A stretch of 64,000 bases of DNA from Streptomyces sp. NRRL WC-3742 (lineage in GTDB: Bacteria > Actinomycetota > Actinomycetes > Streptomycetales > Streptomycetaceae), in NCBI RefSeq assembly GCF_000720635.1, contig NZ_JOCF01000012.1:65844-129843 (forward strand), read 5' to 3'. Shown here one piece after another: positions 8,268-15,469 of this stretch. The position numbers and the translations under genes are program-made. The number at the start of each line of letters is the position of its first letter. Position 1 is the stretch's first letter. The notes under the pieces were generated by a model. The model had not been told where the DNA came from. It was given only the letters and a program-made list of their open reading frames with translations, and did no database searches.

Positions 8268-8355
8268 TTTCCGGCTGCTCCTCTTCGCCGGTCGTCTGCG
8301 GATCGTCGCAGGTGAGGCAGCCCCTCGGGCGAGGAGCCGCCCGCCCCCGCCACGG

Positions 8356-8577
8356 CTACCGGGCGACGAACAACTCCTCGTTGCCCAGGATGCTCTCGTG
8401 AACGGACACCGTGGGGTACGCCGCCCGCATCCGCGCCGCCTCCGCCGTCTGCCGCGCCTCGATCAGCGCGCCCTCCCCGGCCCCGTGCGAGCGCGACCGC
8501 TCCCGGAACATCAGGAACGCCGCCGCCCCCACGATGACACCCACCAGCACGACCCCGAACACCACAACGGTCACCAC
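8356..8577 (-). CDS. Small single-pass membrane protein (73 aa)
   Basis: Begins with a 22-residue hydrophobic helix (VTVVVFGVVLVGVIVGAAAF), then a basic RERSRSHG segment and a soluble amphipathic tail of about 45 residues (EARQTAEAARMRAAYPTVSV). This looks like an N-in or N-out signal-anchor protein with a short helical domain. No family recognised. Third-position GC bias supports coding. It lies between the hydrolase and the first GNAT gene, all leftward. Confidence 0.55.
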   Translation of the reverse strand: MVTVVVFGVVLVGVIVGAAAFLMFRERSRSHGAGEGALIEARQTAEAARMRAAYPTVSVHESILGNEELFVAR

Positions 8578-8727
8578 GAGTCCAGCCTCCCCGTTCCCCG
8601 AATCACCAATCGTCCACGGCCCGAGCCGAGTTGGAGGGCGCAGCCCTCATTCGCAGTATGCACGCGACGATCGCCGAAGCCCACCCCACCGGCACCGTGC
8701 CCTCGCCCGGCCCGCCCTCAGCTGCCG

Positions 8728-9282
8728 TCAGCTGCCGTGGCGGGTCAACCGCCAGATCTGGTTCTCCCCGCTCTCGGCCGGTGCGAGGTCCCCGTCGGCT
8801 GCCTCCCGCCGGTGCACGGTGAATCCGGCCCGGGCCGGGACGGCGCCGCTGGCGAGGTTCGCCACGTCGTGCACCACCTCCACGTACTCGACGTCGGGCA
8901 GCCGGAACGCCTCCTCCACCAGCGCGCGAACCGTCCTGGTCATCAGCCCACGGCCGGTCGCCCCGGGACGCAGCCAGTACCCGATCTCCCGCCCGCCCTC
9001 CGGGGTGTCCTCCCGGCGGAACAGTCCGCAGACGCCCACGATCGCCCCGTCCAGCGTGACGGCGTAGGTGAACTCCTGCCGGCTCTCCCAGCAGCCCGCC
9101 CGCCCGGCGAGGAACTCCCGCGTCTTCTCCACCCCGTGCTCGGCCACCCACGGCATCCACGGCCGCAGGTGCTCCAGCGACTCCTCGATCACCCGGAACA
9201 ACTCGGGCAGATCCGCCTCCCCCTCGAAGCGGCGCAGGGCGAGGCCGTCGGTCAGGCGTAGGACAGGCTGCGGTGTCTCCAT
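8728..9282 (-). CDS. GNAT acetyltransferase, RimJ/RimL type (copy 1)
   Basis: 184 residues of the Acetyltransf_3 kind: N-terminal strand LRLTDGLALRRF, HLRPWMPWV motif (residues 39-47), strand DGAIVGVCGL, then REIGYWLRPGATGRGLMTRTV, which contains the acetyl-CoA pyrophosphate loop (G-x-G-x-x-T variant) and helix 3. The end (ASGAVPARAGFTVHRRE) matches the family's last strands. Members acetylate protein N-termini, antibiotics or small amines; the substrate here is unknown. Its downstream-encoded sequence is closely repeated by the neighbouring gene at 9330-9881. Confidence 0.9.
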   Translation of the reverse strand: METPQPVLRLTDGLALRRFEGEADLPELFRVIEESLEHLRPWMPWVAEHGVEKTREFLAGRAGCWESRQEFTYAVTLDGAIVGVCGLFRREDTPEGGREIGYWLRPGATGRGLMTRTVRALVEEAFRLPDVEYVEVVHDVANLASGAVPARAGFTVHRREAADGDLAPAESGENQIWRLTRHGS

Positions 9283-9329
9283 CCCAGGAGCATTCCCTGC
9301 CCCTGCCCGCTCGGCAAAGCGATTTCGCG

Positions 9330-9881
9330 CTACCGTCCCCGCGCCTCACCGCAGGTCAGCCGCCACACCTGCTCCTCCCCGGTCTCCCCGGGGGCCATCG
9401 GCTCGACGCTCCTACGGCGGTGCACGCTGAACCCCAGCCGCGCCGGGACGCCGCCACTGGCGAGGTTCGTCACATCGTGCGCCACCTCCACGTACTCGAC
9501 CCCGGGCAGCCGGAACGCCTCCTCCACCAGCGCGCGAACCGCCCTGGTCATCAGCCCCCGGCCCGTCGCCCCGGGATGCAGCCAGTACCCGATCTCCCGC
9601 CCCGCCTCCGGCGCGTCCCCGCAGGGCGCCAGCCCGAGGGACCCCACGATCGCCCCGTCCAGCACGATCGCGTAGTTGTACTCCTCACCGCTCTCCCACT
9701 GCGCCTGCTGCCGGGCGAGGTACTCCCGCGTCTTCTCCACCCCGTGCTCGGCCACCCACGGCATCCACGGCCGCAGATGCTCCACCGACTCCTCCACCAC
9801 CCGGAACAACTCCGCCAGATCCGCCTCCCCCTCGAACCGCCGCAACACAAGCCCACCCTCAACCCGAATAACACCCCGCAC
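9330..9881 (-). CDS. GNAT acetyltransferase, RimJ/RimL type (copy 2)
   Basis: Tandem paralogue of the preceding GNAT: the LRRFEGEADL, HLRPWMPWVAEHGVEKTRE and GREIGYWLHPGATGRGLMTR blocks are nearly identical. An in-frame ATG at 9998 would add 39 residues that run through a perfect hairpin and a Pro/Gly-poor basic stretch. Aligning with copy 1 favours the GTG at 9881 (VRGVIRVEGG), giving 183 residues. The first 12 codons use unusual GTT, ATT, TTG and CTT codons, unlike the rest of the window, which suggests that the 5' end is recent or rebuilt. Confidence 0.85.
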   Translation of the reverse strand: MRGVIRVEGGLVLRRFEGEADLAELFRVVEESVEHLRPWMPWVAEHGVEKTREYLARQQAQWESGEEYNYAIVLDGAIVGSLGLAPCGDAPEAGREIGYWLHPGATGRGLMTRAVRALVEEAFRLPGVEYVEVAHDVTNLASGGVPARLGFSVHRRRSVEPMAPGETGEEQVWRLTCGEARGR

Positions 9882-9939
9882 CGTCCCCACCCCCCGAGCA
9901 TCCCCCACCACCCCCCACCTACGCACCAGTTCGCGCCTC

Positions 9940-9974
9940 TGCACGAGAAGTCGGCCCGGCCGACTTCTCGTGCA
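9940..9974. repeat. Perfect 17-nt inverted repeat; right arm recurs at 10443
   Basis: Arms of 17 nt (left TGCACGAGAAGTCGGCC) separated by a single base. The right half plus two flanking bases (CCCGGCCGACTTCTCGTGCA, 9955-9974) is repeated exactly and in the same orientation at 10443-10462. It lies downstream of the leftward membrane gene ending at 10026, so it could act as its terminator. Confidence 0.7.
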
Positions 9975-10025
9975 CGCGCGCAGCCTCGGCGTCGTCACCG
10001 AACTCGACGGATCGCAGGCCGGCGC

Positions 10026-10370
10026 TCAGGACGAGCGGACGCCGTTCCCCCGGGCGGCGCGCTGCAGCGCGATGTGGGTCAGCCAGGCGATCCCGAAGGT
10101 GAACGGCGCAGCGCTGTTCTCGGGCGGCCCGGGAATCGCGGAGCAGATCACCACCACCGCCAGCGGTACCCAGACCCGCAGCGCCACCCGCCGAACGGCC
10201 GCCGAACCGGGCACGAGCGGCAGGAGGAACCCCACCACCCCGAACAGGACGGTCAAGCCCGCATGCTTCACCGCCTCGAACACCGTCCAGACGAGCAGAA
10301 ACAGCCCAACCACGCCCCAGACCCAACGCACGCCCCAGGAAACCGATTCGCCCGTTACCTCAGGTGCCAC
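10026..10370 (-). CDS. Small polytopic membrane protein (about 114 aa)
   Basis: Contains three or four hydrophobic segments (WGVVGLFLLVWTVFEAV, LTVLFGVVGFLLPLV, VWVPLAVVVICSAI and FTFGIAWLTHIAL) and a basic C-terminus, so it is a small integral membrane protein. There is no ATG near the beginning. A GTG at 10370 is the best start (VAPEVTGESVSW); a TTG at 10394 is possible. Function unknown. The gene lies between the two direct copies of a 20-bp repeat (9955 and 10443), which is unusual. Confidence 0.6.
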   Translation of the reverse strand: MAPEVTGESVSWGVRWVWGVVGLFLLVWTVFEAVKHAGLTVLFGVVGFLLPLVPGSAAVRRVALRVWVPLAVVVICSAIPGPPENSAAPFTFGIAWLTHIALQRAARGNGVRSS

Positions 10371-10442
10371 TCCGCCTACGTTTCGCGTGCTCAACGCGTC
10401 GGCGGCTCGAGTCGTGCCGCCAGAGCATCCTGAGCTGCTCGA

Positions 10443-10462
10443 CCCGGCCGACTTCTCGTGCA
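10443..10462. repeat. Direct copy of the 9955-9974 repeat
   Basis: Exact 20-bp match (CCCGGCCGACTTCTCGTGCA) to 9955-9974, same orientation, 488 bp apart. Together with the inverted copy at 9940 it brackets the small membrane-protein gene. It lies between that gene and the DUF2625 gene. Confidence 0.75.
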
Positions 10463-10486
10463 GGCGGGCAACTGGTCGGCGCGTGG

Positions 10487-11224
10487 TCAGAGTTCGCCGA
10501 GGAACCCCGGGTCGGCCTGGCCCAGCTGGGCGGCGAACTCGCCGGCCGAGCCCAGGACCTGGTGCATCGGCGTCGTGCGGCGGCTCAGGGCGCCGAGGCC
10601 GGACTGACCCTCCTGGGACCAGAGGAACGGGTAGACCGTGAAGCCCTCGGAGAGGGTCAGAGCCGTCGTCTCCTCGCGCCAGCCCGGCCAGCGCAGGCCG
10701 TCGTAGAACTGTTCCAGCCGGTCGTCCAGCAGCCAGGCGATCCAGCCGGAGTGGCCGGTCTCCATGGCCTCCCACTCCAGGGTGTCGGGCGCGAAGTACG
10801 TCATCTGGCCGGGGGCGCCGGGGCGGCCCGCGCCGGCGGGGTCGTGGCCGTTGAGGGCGAACACGCCGCCGAGGACGTCGTAGCCGACGACCAGGCCCGT
10901 GCCCGGCTGCCAGCCGGGGTCGACGGTGGCGGGGAAGCGGTTGGCGCGGCCCAGCCCGGGCAACTCGCCCGCGCCGCCGCCGAGGACGCGCAGCCACCCG
11001 CCGTCGAGCAGCAGCCCGCCGGTGTGCAGCACCAGCGCGCCGAGTGTCGACCGTGCGGTGACCTGGAGTTGCAGCAGGCAGCGCCGCCCCTCCTCCGGGT
11101 CGTCGGGCGGCAGGACCTGTACGGCTCCGGTGGCGGCGAGGGCCGGGCCGAGCGCGGGCCAGGCGGGGTCGTCGACGGTGATCAGGTCCTCGAGTGCGCG
11201 CATCCGGCGATGATCGCACGTCAT
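10487..11224 (-). CDS. DUF2625 family protein (245 aa)
   Basis: Contains the family hallmarks: LLLDGGWLRVLGGG, GLVVGYDVLGGVFALNG and MTYFAPDTLEWEAMETGHS, followed by the LEQFYDGLRWPGWREE block that is typical of DUF2625. No enzymatic motif and no signal peptide; function unknown. The ATG at 11224 overlaps the stop of the previous gene (ATGA, 11221-11224); an internal Met seven codons on (MRALEDL) is an alternative. Last gene of a three-gene leftward operon with translational coupling throughout. Confidence 0.85.
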   Translation of the reverse strand: MTCDHRRMRALEDLITVDDPAWPALGPALAATGAVQVLPPDDPEEGRRCLLQLQVTARSTLGALVLHTGGLLLDGGWLRVLGGGAGELPGLGRANRFPATVDPGWQPGTGLVVGYDVLGGVFALNGHDPAGAGRPGAPGQMTYFAPDTLEWEAMETGHSGWIAWLLDDRLEQFYDGLRWPGWREETTALTLSEGFTVYPFLWSQEGQSGLGALSRRTTPMHQVLGSAGEFAAQLGQADPGFLGEL

Positions 11225-11754
11225 GCGTCGTCCTCCGGCCGGTTCGCCTCCCACAGGGCGCGCAGTTGCGCGTACGCCCGGCCGAAGGCGGCCGAGTGGC
11301 CGAGGTCGAGGGCCATGGTGGCGCGTCCGTAGAGGTAGTGGGCGTCCCGGTGGGCGGCGGGGTCGAGGTCGGGCAGGCCGCACAGGAGCCGGAAGTGGTA
11401 GTCCAACGAGCTGCGCGTGTACTCCCAATGCTGCTGGTGCCCGTCGGGCAGGAGGGGGCGCAGGACGTCCCGGGCGTGTTCGCGGATGATGCGGTCGAGC
11501 TCGTCCGGCGCGGGGTCGACGGGCTTCAGCGGGTGGTCGTCCAACTCGCGCTCCATCACGGCGAGTTCCTCGGCAATCGCCTCCAGCGCCCGTAGGTCCA
11601 GCGGGGCGACCGCGTACGCCCGCGTGCCGAGCTCGGCGGCCGTGCGGGCGCGCCGGGCATCGCCCGTACAGGCGGCGACGAAGCCCGCCGACGTGCCGCA
11701 GCGCCACCGCAGTTCGGCGAACCGCCACACCAGGTCCCGGTCCACGGCCGTCAT
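11221..11754 (-). CDS. Hypothetical helical protein (177 aa)
   Basis: An alpha-helical, soluble 177-residue protein (rich in Leu, Ala, Arg, Glu, His) with no recognised domain. It is the middle gene of the SRPBCC-unknown-DUF2625 operon and overlaps its neighbours by 4 bases on both sides, so its product is made in step with them. Start at the ATG within the upstream stop (11751-11754). Confidence 0.65.
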   Translation of the reverse strand: MTAVDRDLVWRFAELRWRCGTSAGFVAACTGDARRARTAAELGTRAYAVAPLDLRALEAIAEELAVMERELDDHPLKPVDPAPDELDRIIREHARDVLRPLLPDGHQQHWEYTRSSLDYHFRLLCGLPDLDPAAHRDAHYLYGRATMALDLGHSAAFGRAYAQLRALWEANRPEDDA

Positions 11755-12236
11755 GCGGCGCCGAAGTGCCGCTTGGTGTCGGCGATCAGCTTCTTCATGA
11801 ACCTGACGCCGGGCGCGTCCGTGAGCGCGGCGGGGCGGCGCAGCAGCGGTTCGGGTTCGAAGGCGAACGTCCAGGTGAAGCGGGCGCCGGTCGGGGTGGG
11901 GACGACCTCGTAGTCCTCGCCGAAGCGACGGAAGATCGGCAGGGTGGCCTCCGTGACCAGGAACGAGTGCCGCCTGCCCTCCTCCCAGCGCACGAACTCC
12001 TCACGCAGGTGCAGCAGTTGGATCGCGGTGACCTCGCGGGTCGCGCCGACGCCGTGCGGCGGGGGAGAGGTGTAGCGGCCGTTGCTCAGCCCCCGGCACC
12101 AGGACAGCGGCGCGGGGCCGGCCAGCCCCTCCCAGACGGCCTCGGGGCTGACGGGCAGGTCCATGGTGTACGAGTGGCGGTGCGGGGCGGTGTCGAAGAA
12201 GGACAGGTCGAACCGTTCGAGCGTGAACCACGGCAT
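11751..12236 (-). CDS. SRPBCC (START-like) family protein (161 aa)
   Basis: Begins MPWFTLERFDLSFFDTAP, then the Bet v1/START-like order: strand with PVSPEAVWEGLAG, a middle sheet ending in a polar VTAIQLLHLREEFVRWEEGR stretch, and the C-terminal long helix (VRFMKKLIADTKRHF). SRPBCC proteins bind hydrophobic ligands in a deep cavity, either as cyclases, lipid carriers or stress proteins. No catalytic residues can be assigned. First gene of the operon; starts 88 bases from the divergent hydrolase gene. Confidence 0.8.
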   Translation of the reverse strand: MPWFTLERFDLSFFDTAPHRHSYTMDLPVSPEAVWEGLAGPAPLSWCRGLSNGRYTSPPPHGVGATREVTAIQLLHLREEFVRWEEGRRHSFLVTEATLPIFRRFGEDYEVVPTPTGARFTWTFAFEPEPLLRRPAALTDAPGVRFMKKLIADTKRHFGAA

Positions 12237-12324
12237 GGGATCTCCCCTGAACTCGGCGAAGCGGCGGCGGAACTCCGTGAACCGAAGAATGTCAGCCCGC
12301 CCACGGCACGGCTATGTTGGCCCC

Positions 12325-12918
12325 ATGACCACCCAGCCGCCCCTCTCCCTCCCCACCCGCTACGACGCGGGCCGGGGCCGCGTCGCCCTGGTCGTCCCCG
12401 GTGTCGGCTACTCGCCGGCCCGACCGCTGCTGCACTTCGCCCGTGAGGTGCTGCTCCGGCACGGCTGGACCGTCCAGGAGCTGTGGTGGCAGCCGCCGGG
12501 CGACCTCAGCGGCCTCCCGATGGACGAGCGGATCGCCTGGGTCGAGGACGAGGCCGCCCGCGCCATCGACGCGGAGAACGGCGCCTGCGGACTGCTGCTC
12601 GGCAAGTCGCTCGGCTCCCTCGCCGGCGGCCTCGCCGCTGAACGCGACCTCCCCGCCGTCTGGCTCACCCCCCTCCTCACCGCCGAGCAAGTCGCCGCCT
12701 CCCTCCACGCGGCCAAGGCCCCGACCCTCCTGATCGGCGGCACCGCCGACCACTGGTGGAACGGCCCGACCGCCACCGCAACCGGCCACCAGATCCTGGA
12801 GATCCCCTCGGCGGACCACTCCCTCGAACTCCCCGGCGACCCCCTCACCTCCGTGGACATCCTGCGCAACGTGATCACCCGCCTGGACACCTACCTCACC
12901 GCCCTGCCCGCCGACTAG
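12325..12918 (+). CDS. Dienelactone-hydrolase-like alpha/beta hydrolase (197 aa)
   Basis: Short alpha/beta hydrolase without lid insertions. It has VVPGVGYSPARPLLHF in place of the usual HG loop, nucleophile elbow GKSLGS with Ser95, an Asp in IGGTADHWW and a C-terminal His in SADHSLEL. The small size and the missing HG motif resemble the KANL3/Tex30-like hydrolases. Substrate unknown. Divergent from the SRPBCC operon, with which it may share regulation. Confidence 0.8.
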   Translation: MTTQPPLSLPTRYDAGRGRVALVVPGVGYSPARPLLHFAREVLLRHGWTVQELWWQPPGDLSGLPMDERIAWVEDEAARAIDAENGACGLLLGKSLGSLAGGLAAERDLPAVWLTPLLTAEQVAASLHAAKAPTLLIGGTADHWWNGPTATATGHQILEIPSADHSLELPGDPLTSVDILRNVITRLDTYLTALPAD

Positions 12919-13288
12919 CACCCACCCTCTGCCAGGGGCGCGGGCACCCCGTCGGACGCCGTGGCCGACGTCGACCGATGCGGGGGTGACCGGGGGCTTC
13001 GGGGAGTCTCCACCTGTGCGAGAGCGCTGGTGGCATGGCTCTCGGAGCCACGGGCCGAGAGGATCGTTCAGAAGAAGGGCGTCGGAGGCCGAGCCGAGCT
13101 GGATGTCGATCGTCGGCGGCGTCCAGTCGGCGAGGCCACGAGCGGTGGCGGCGGGGGCGGGACGGTGGCTACCACTGCCTGTGCGGGGGAGCGGAGTTCA
13201 GGTGTCGGCAGGGGGCCGATGTTCTATCGTCGACATCCATGTCAAGGTCCAGTCGGCCGGACTCCGGCCCCGGCGTAAGGGTGGTCAC
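12919..13288. other. Intergenic region upstream of the MerR gene
   Basis: No credible gene in these 370 bases: the open frames lack coding bias. A GTCGAC-centred imperfect dyad (ATGTTCTATCGTCGACAT) lies about 50-70 bases before the MerR start, and a TTGACA-like hexamer is present on the complementary strand. I could not find a matching 19-bp-spaced -10. Confidence 0.3.
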
Positions 13289-13651
13289 ATGCGGATCGGC
13301 GAGCTTGCCCGGATGACGGAGAGCACTCCGCGCCTGCTGCGCTACTACGAGGAGCAGGGCCTGATCACCCCGAGCCGCCGGCCCAACGGCTACCGCGACT
13401 ACGACGACTGCCTGGTGGACCGGGTGCTGCAGATCCGGGGCCTCCTGGACGCGGGCCTGCCGACCCGCATCATCAAGCAGATCCTGCCCTGCCTGGAGGC
13501 GCCCCGGACGATCCACTTCGCCGAGGCCACCCCGGAGATGCTGGAGACCCTGGAGTCGGAGACCGAGCGGATGTCGAGACGGATCGACTGCCTGACCCGC
13601 AACCGGGACGCCATCCGCGAGTACGTGTCCGTGGTCCGGAGCATGGTCTGA
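13289..13651 (+). CDS. MerR-family regulator (120 aa)
   Basis: N-terminal winged HTH of MerR type: MRIGELARMTESTPRLLRYY, then EEQGLITPSRRPNGYRDYDD. Only about 50 residues follow, forming the dimerisation coiled coil (LETLESETERMSRRIDCLTRN) and a very short effector region without Cys residues, so it is not a metal sensor of the CueR/SoxR kind. Such short MerR proteins sense hydrophobic drugs or stay constitutive. It converges on the MFS pump across the palindromic array; regulation of that pump is possible but unproven. Confidence 0.9.
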   Translation: MRIGELARMTESTPRLLRYYEEQGLITPSRRPNGYRDYDDCLVDRVLQIRGLLDAGLPTRIIKQILPCLEAPRTIHFAEATPEMLETLESETERMSRRIDCLTRNRDAIREYVSVVRSMV

Positions 13652-13770
13652 CGGGGCACGGCCCGACGGAGCGAACCGACGTCTCGACCTTGATACCGAT
13701 GTGGAGGCGGAGGGCTGCGGCCATGGTCGCTTCCCCTCCGCGACCCCTGACGGTCCCTGACGGCGCCTGA

Positions 13771-13804
13771 ACTACGGAAGTAGTGCCACTACTTCCGTAG
13801 TGCC
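13771..13804. repeat. Palindromic array A1 (GTAGTG-S-CACTAC units)
   Basis: Reads CTAC, GGAA, GTAGTGCCACTAC, TTCC, GTAGTGCC. A 13-nt palindromic unit is flanked by half-units with 4-nt spacers that are complementary (GGAA and TTCC), so the whole 31 bp (13771-13801) is a perfect hairpin. It lies in the convergent gap between the MerR and MFS genes and could terminate both transcripts. Confidence 0.85.
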
Positions 13805-13823
13805 GCCGCGGGGGGGAGAACAC

Positions 13824-13872
13824 CACTACGCCGGTAGTGCCACTACCGAAGTAGTGGCACTACCGGCGTAGT
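13824..13872. repeat. Palindromic array A2 (17-nt period)
   Basis: Reads CACTAC, GCCG, GTAGTGCCACTAC, CGAA, GTAGTGGCACTAC, CGGC, GTAGT. Two full 13-nt units and two half-units lie at a strict 17-nt period. The outer spacers GCCG and CGGC are complementary, giving perfect 22-nt arms (13825-13846 and 13851-13872) around a CGAA tetraloop. A very stable bidirectional hairpin just after the MFS gene end. Confidence 0.9.
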
Positions 13873-13902
13873 CCCCGCCCGCCCCGGGAGAGGCGGGAAG
13901 CC

Positions 13903-15387
13903 TCAGCCGATGGACCGCGGCAGTCGGGTGGTCAGGTACAGGATGGTGACCGACCCGGTGAACTGCAGGCCCAGGCAGATCGCCAGCGCCCGGTCCACCC
14001 CCAGGCTCGGCGAGAGCGCCAGGTACAGCGAGCCGAGGGTGGCGACTCCGAGCGCCAGGCTGGACTGCTGCCCGGTGGCGAGCACCCCGGAGCCGACGCC
14101 GGCCCGGGCGGCGGGCACCTTGGACAGGACGATCCGGAACAGCGGGGTGCCGATCAGGCCCTGTCCGATGCCCGCGAGGGCCACGCCGGGCGCCATCGCC
14201 AGCGGCGTCAGGTGCTCCCAGTCGGTGAGGACGGTCACCGCGAGCGCGGCCAGGCCCGTCCCCTGGACCACGGCCCCGGCGCTGAGCACCCGGCTGCCCC
14301 AGCGTCCGAGCAGCCGGGGGCTGGCCAGCGAGGCGGAGAAGTAGCCGACCGCCATCGGCACCAGCGCCCACCCGGCCGCGACCACGCCGAGGTGCAGGCC
14401 CTGCTGGAGGACGACGGCGATCACGAACATGAAGCCGCCGAAGCCCGCGAAGTACGGCAGCGCGATGCCGAGCCCGCGCCGCATCTCCGGGATGCGCAGC
14501 AGGGACGGCGGCACCAGCGGCGTGCCCCCGTCGCGCTCGGCCCGGCGCTCGACCAGGGCGAACGCGACGGCCAGGACCGGGAACAGGGCGAGCAGCACCC
14601 AGGACCAGACCGGCCACCCGGCCGCGCGGCCCTCCATCAGCGGCACGAGCAGCGAGAGCAGCGTGGCGGTGAGCAGCACGGTCCCGGGCACGTCGACCTT
14701 GGCCGCCGTCGTGGCGCGGCTCTCCGGCACGTACCGGACGGCCAGGACGACGGCGATCAGCGCGAACGGCACGTTCATCAGGAACACCGAGCGCCACCCG
14801 GTGCCGAACAGGTCGGCGGCGACGAGCATCCCGCCGAGCACCTGCCCGATGACCACCGCGATCCCGCCGGCCGCGCCGTAGATGCTCAGCGCCCGCCCGC
14901 GCCGGGCGCCTTCGGTGGCGGCGGTGATGGTGCCGAGTACCTGGGGCAGCAGCAGCGCGGCCGAGGCGCCCTGGGCGGCCCGGGCGGCGACGAGGGTCCA
15001 CGCGCCGGGGGCGAGGCCGCAGGCCAGCGAGGTGAGGGCGAAGGTGACGGCGCCGATGACGAACAGCCGCCGGCGGCCGTAGGTGTCGCCGAGCCGCCCG
15101 CCTAGGACGAGCAGGACGGCGAAGGCGATGCCGTACCCGGCGGCGACGAGTTCCAGGACGGCGGGCCCGGCGGCGAGGTCGTGGTCGATGGTGGGCAGGG
15201 CGACGTTGACGATGAAGAAGTCCAGCATCGGCAGGAACGCCCCGAGCAGGACGGTCACCAGTCCGGCGGTGCCCAGCGACGGGCTGCCGGACGGGCTGTC
15301 GGACGGGGAGGCGGAGGAGGGAGCGGCTGCGGGACGGGCGAGGGTGGGGGAGTCGGCGAGTTGTCGGGTCACGGTCCTACGATCCAT
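13903..15387 (-). CDS. MFS drug-efflux-type transporter (494 aa)
   Basis: Polytopic protein with about 14 hydrophobic segments, of the DHA2 (EmrB/QacA) drug:H+ antiporter kind. TM1 contains FLPMLDFFIVNVALPTI with the conserved Asp (motif D1), and GGRLGDTYGRRRLF after TM2 is motif A. The N-terminal 40 residues are Ser/Pro-rich and cytoplasmic. It should export amphipathic drugs or a metabolite using the proton gradient. The ATG at 15387 has GAGG four bases upstream. It is divergent from an HTH regulator at 15470, the usual arrangement of a self-controlled efflux pump. Confidence 0.92.
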   Translation of the reverse strand: MDRRTVTRQLADSPTLARPAAAPSSASPSDSPSGSPSLGTAGLVTVLLGAFLPMLDFFIVNVALPTIDHDLAAGPAVLELVAAGYGIAFAVLLVLGGRLGDTYGRRRLFVIGAVTFALTSLACGLAPGAWTLVAARAAQGASAALLLPQVLGTITAATEGARRGRALSIYGAAGGIAVVIGQVLGGMLVAADLFGTGWRSVFLMNVPFALIAVVLAVRYVPESRATTAAKVDVPGTVLLTATLLSLLVPLMEGRAAGWPVWSWVLLALFPVLAVAFALVERRAERDGGTPLVPPSLLRIPEMRRGLGIALPYFAGFGGFMFVIAVVLQQGLHLGVVAAGWALVPMAVGYFSASLASPRLLGRWGSRVLSAGAVVQGTGLAALAVTVLTDWEHLTPLAMAPGVALAGIGQGLIGTPLFRIVLSKVPAARAGVGSGVLATGQQSSLALGVATLGSLYLALSPSLGVDRALAICLGLQFTGSVTILYLTTRLPRSIG

Positions 15388-15398
15388 CGCGCCTCAGC

Positions 15399-15440
15399 CT
15401 GGTACCAGAGTGTCCTTATCCAGGTATAACGAGTACCTGG
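15399..15440. promoter_or_regulatory. Divergent operator region of the MFS pump and HTH regulator
   Basis: Two dyads in the 82-base gap: CTGGTACCAG (15399-15408) and CCAGGTA-N7-TACCTGG (15420-15440). They share the half-site CCAGGTA/TGGTACC, so one dimeric regulator could bind both. A TATAAC hexamer (15425-15430) inside the second dyad is a possible -10 for the regulator gene and reads TTATAC towards the pump. Confidence 0.55.
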
Positions 15441-15469
15441 CAACCGCCTGCCCCCTGCAGCATCCTGGG

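Noticed and set aside
13771..13872. CRISPR-like array
   Set aside because: Repeats are 13 nt with 4-nt spacers, and the spacers are partly complementary. No cas genes are present. It is a hairpin array, not CRISPR.
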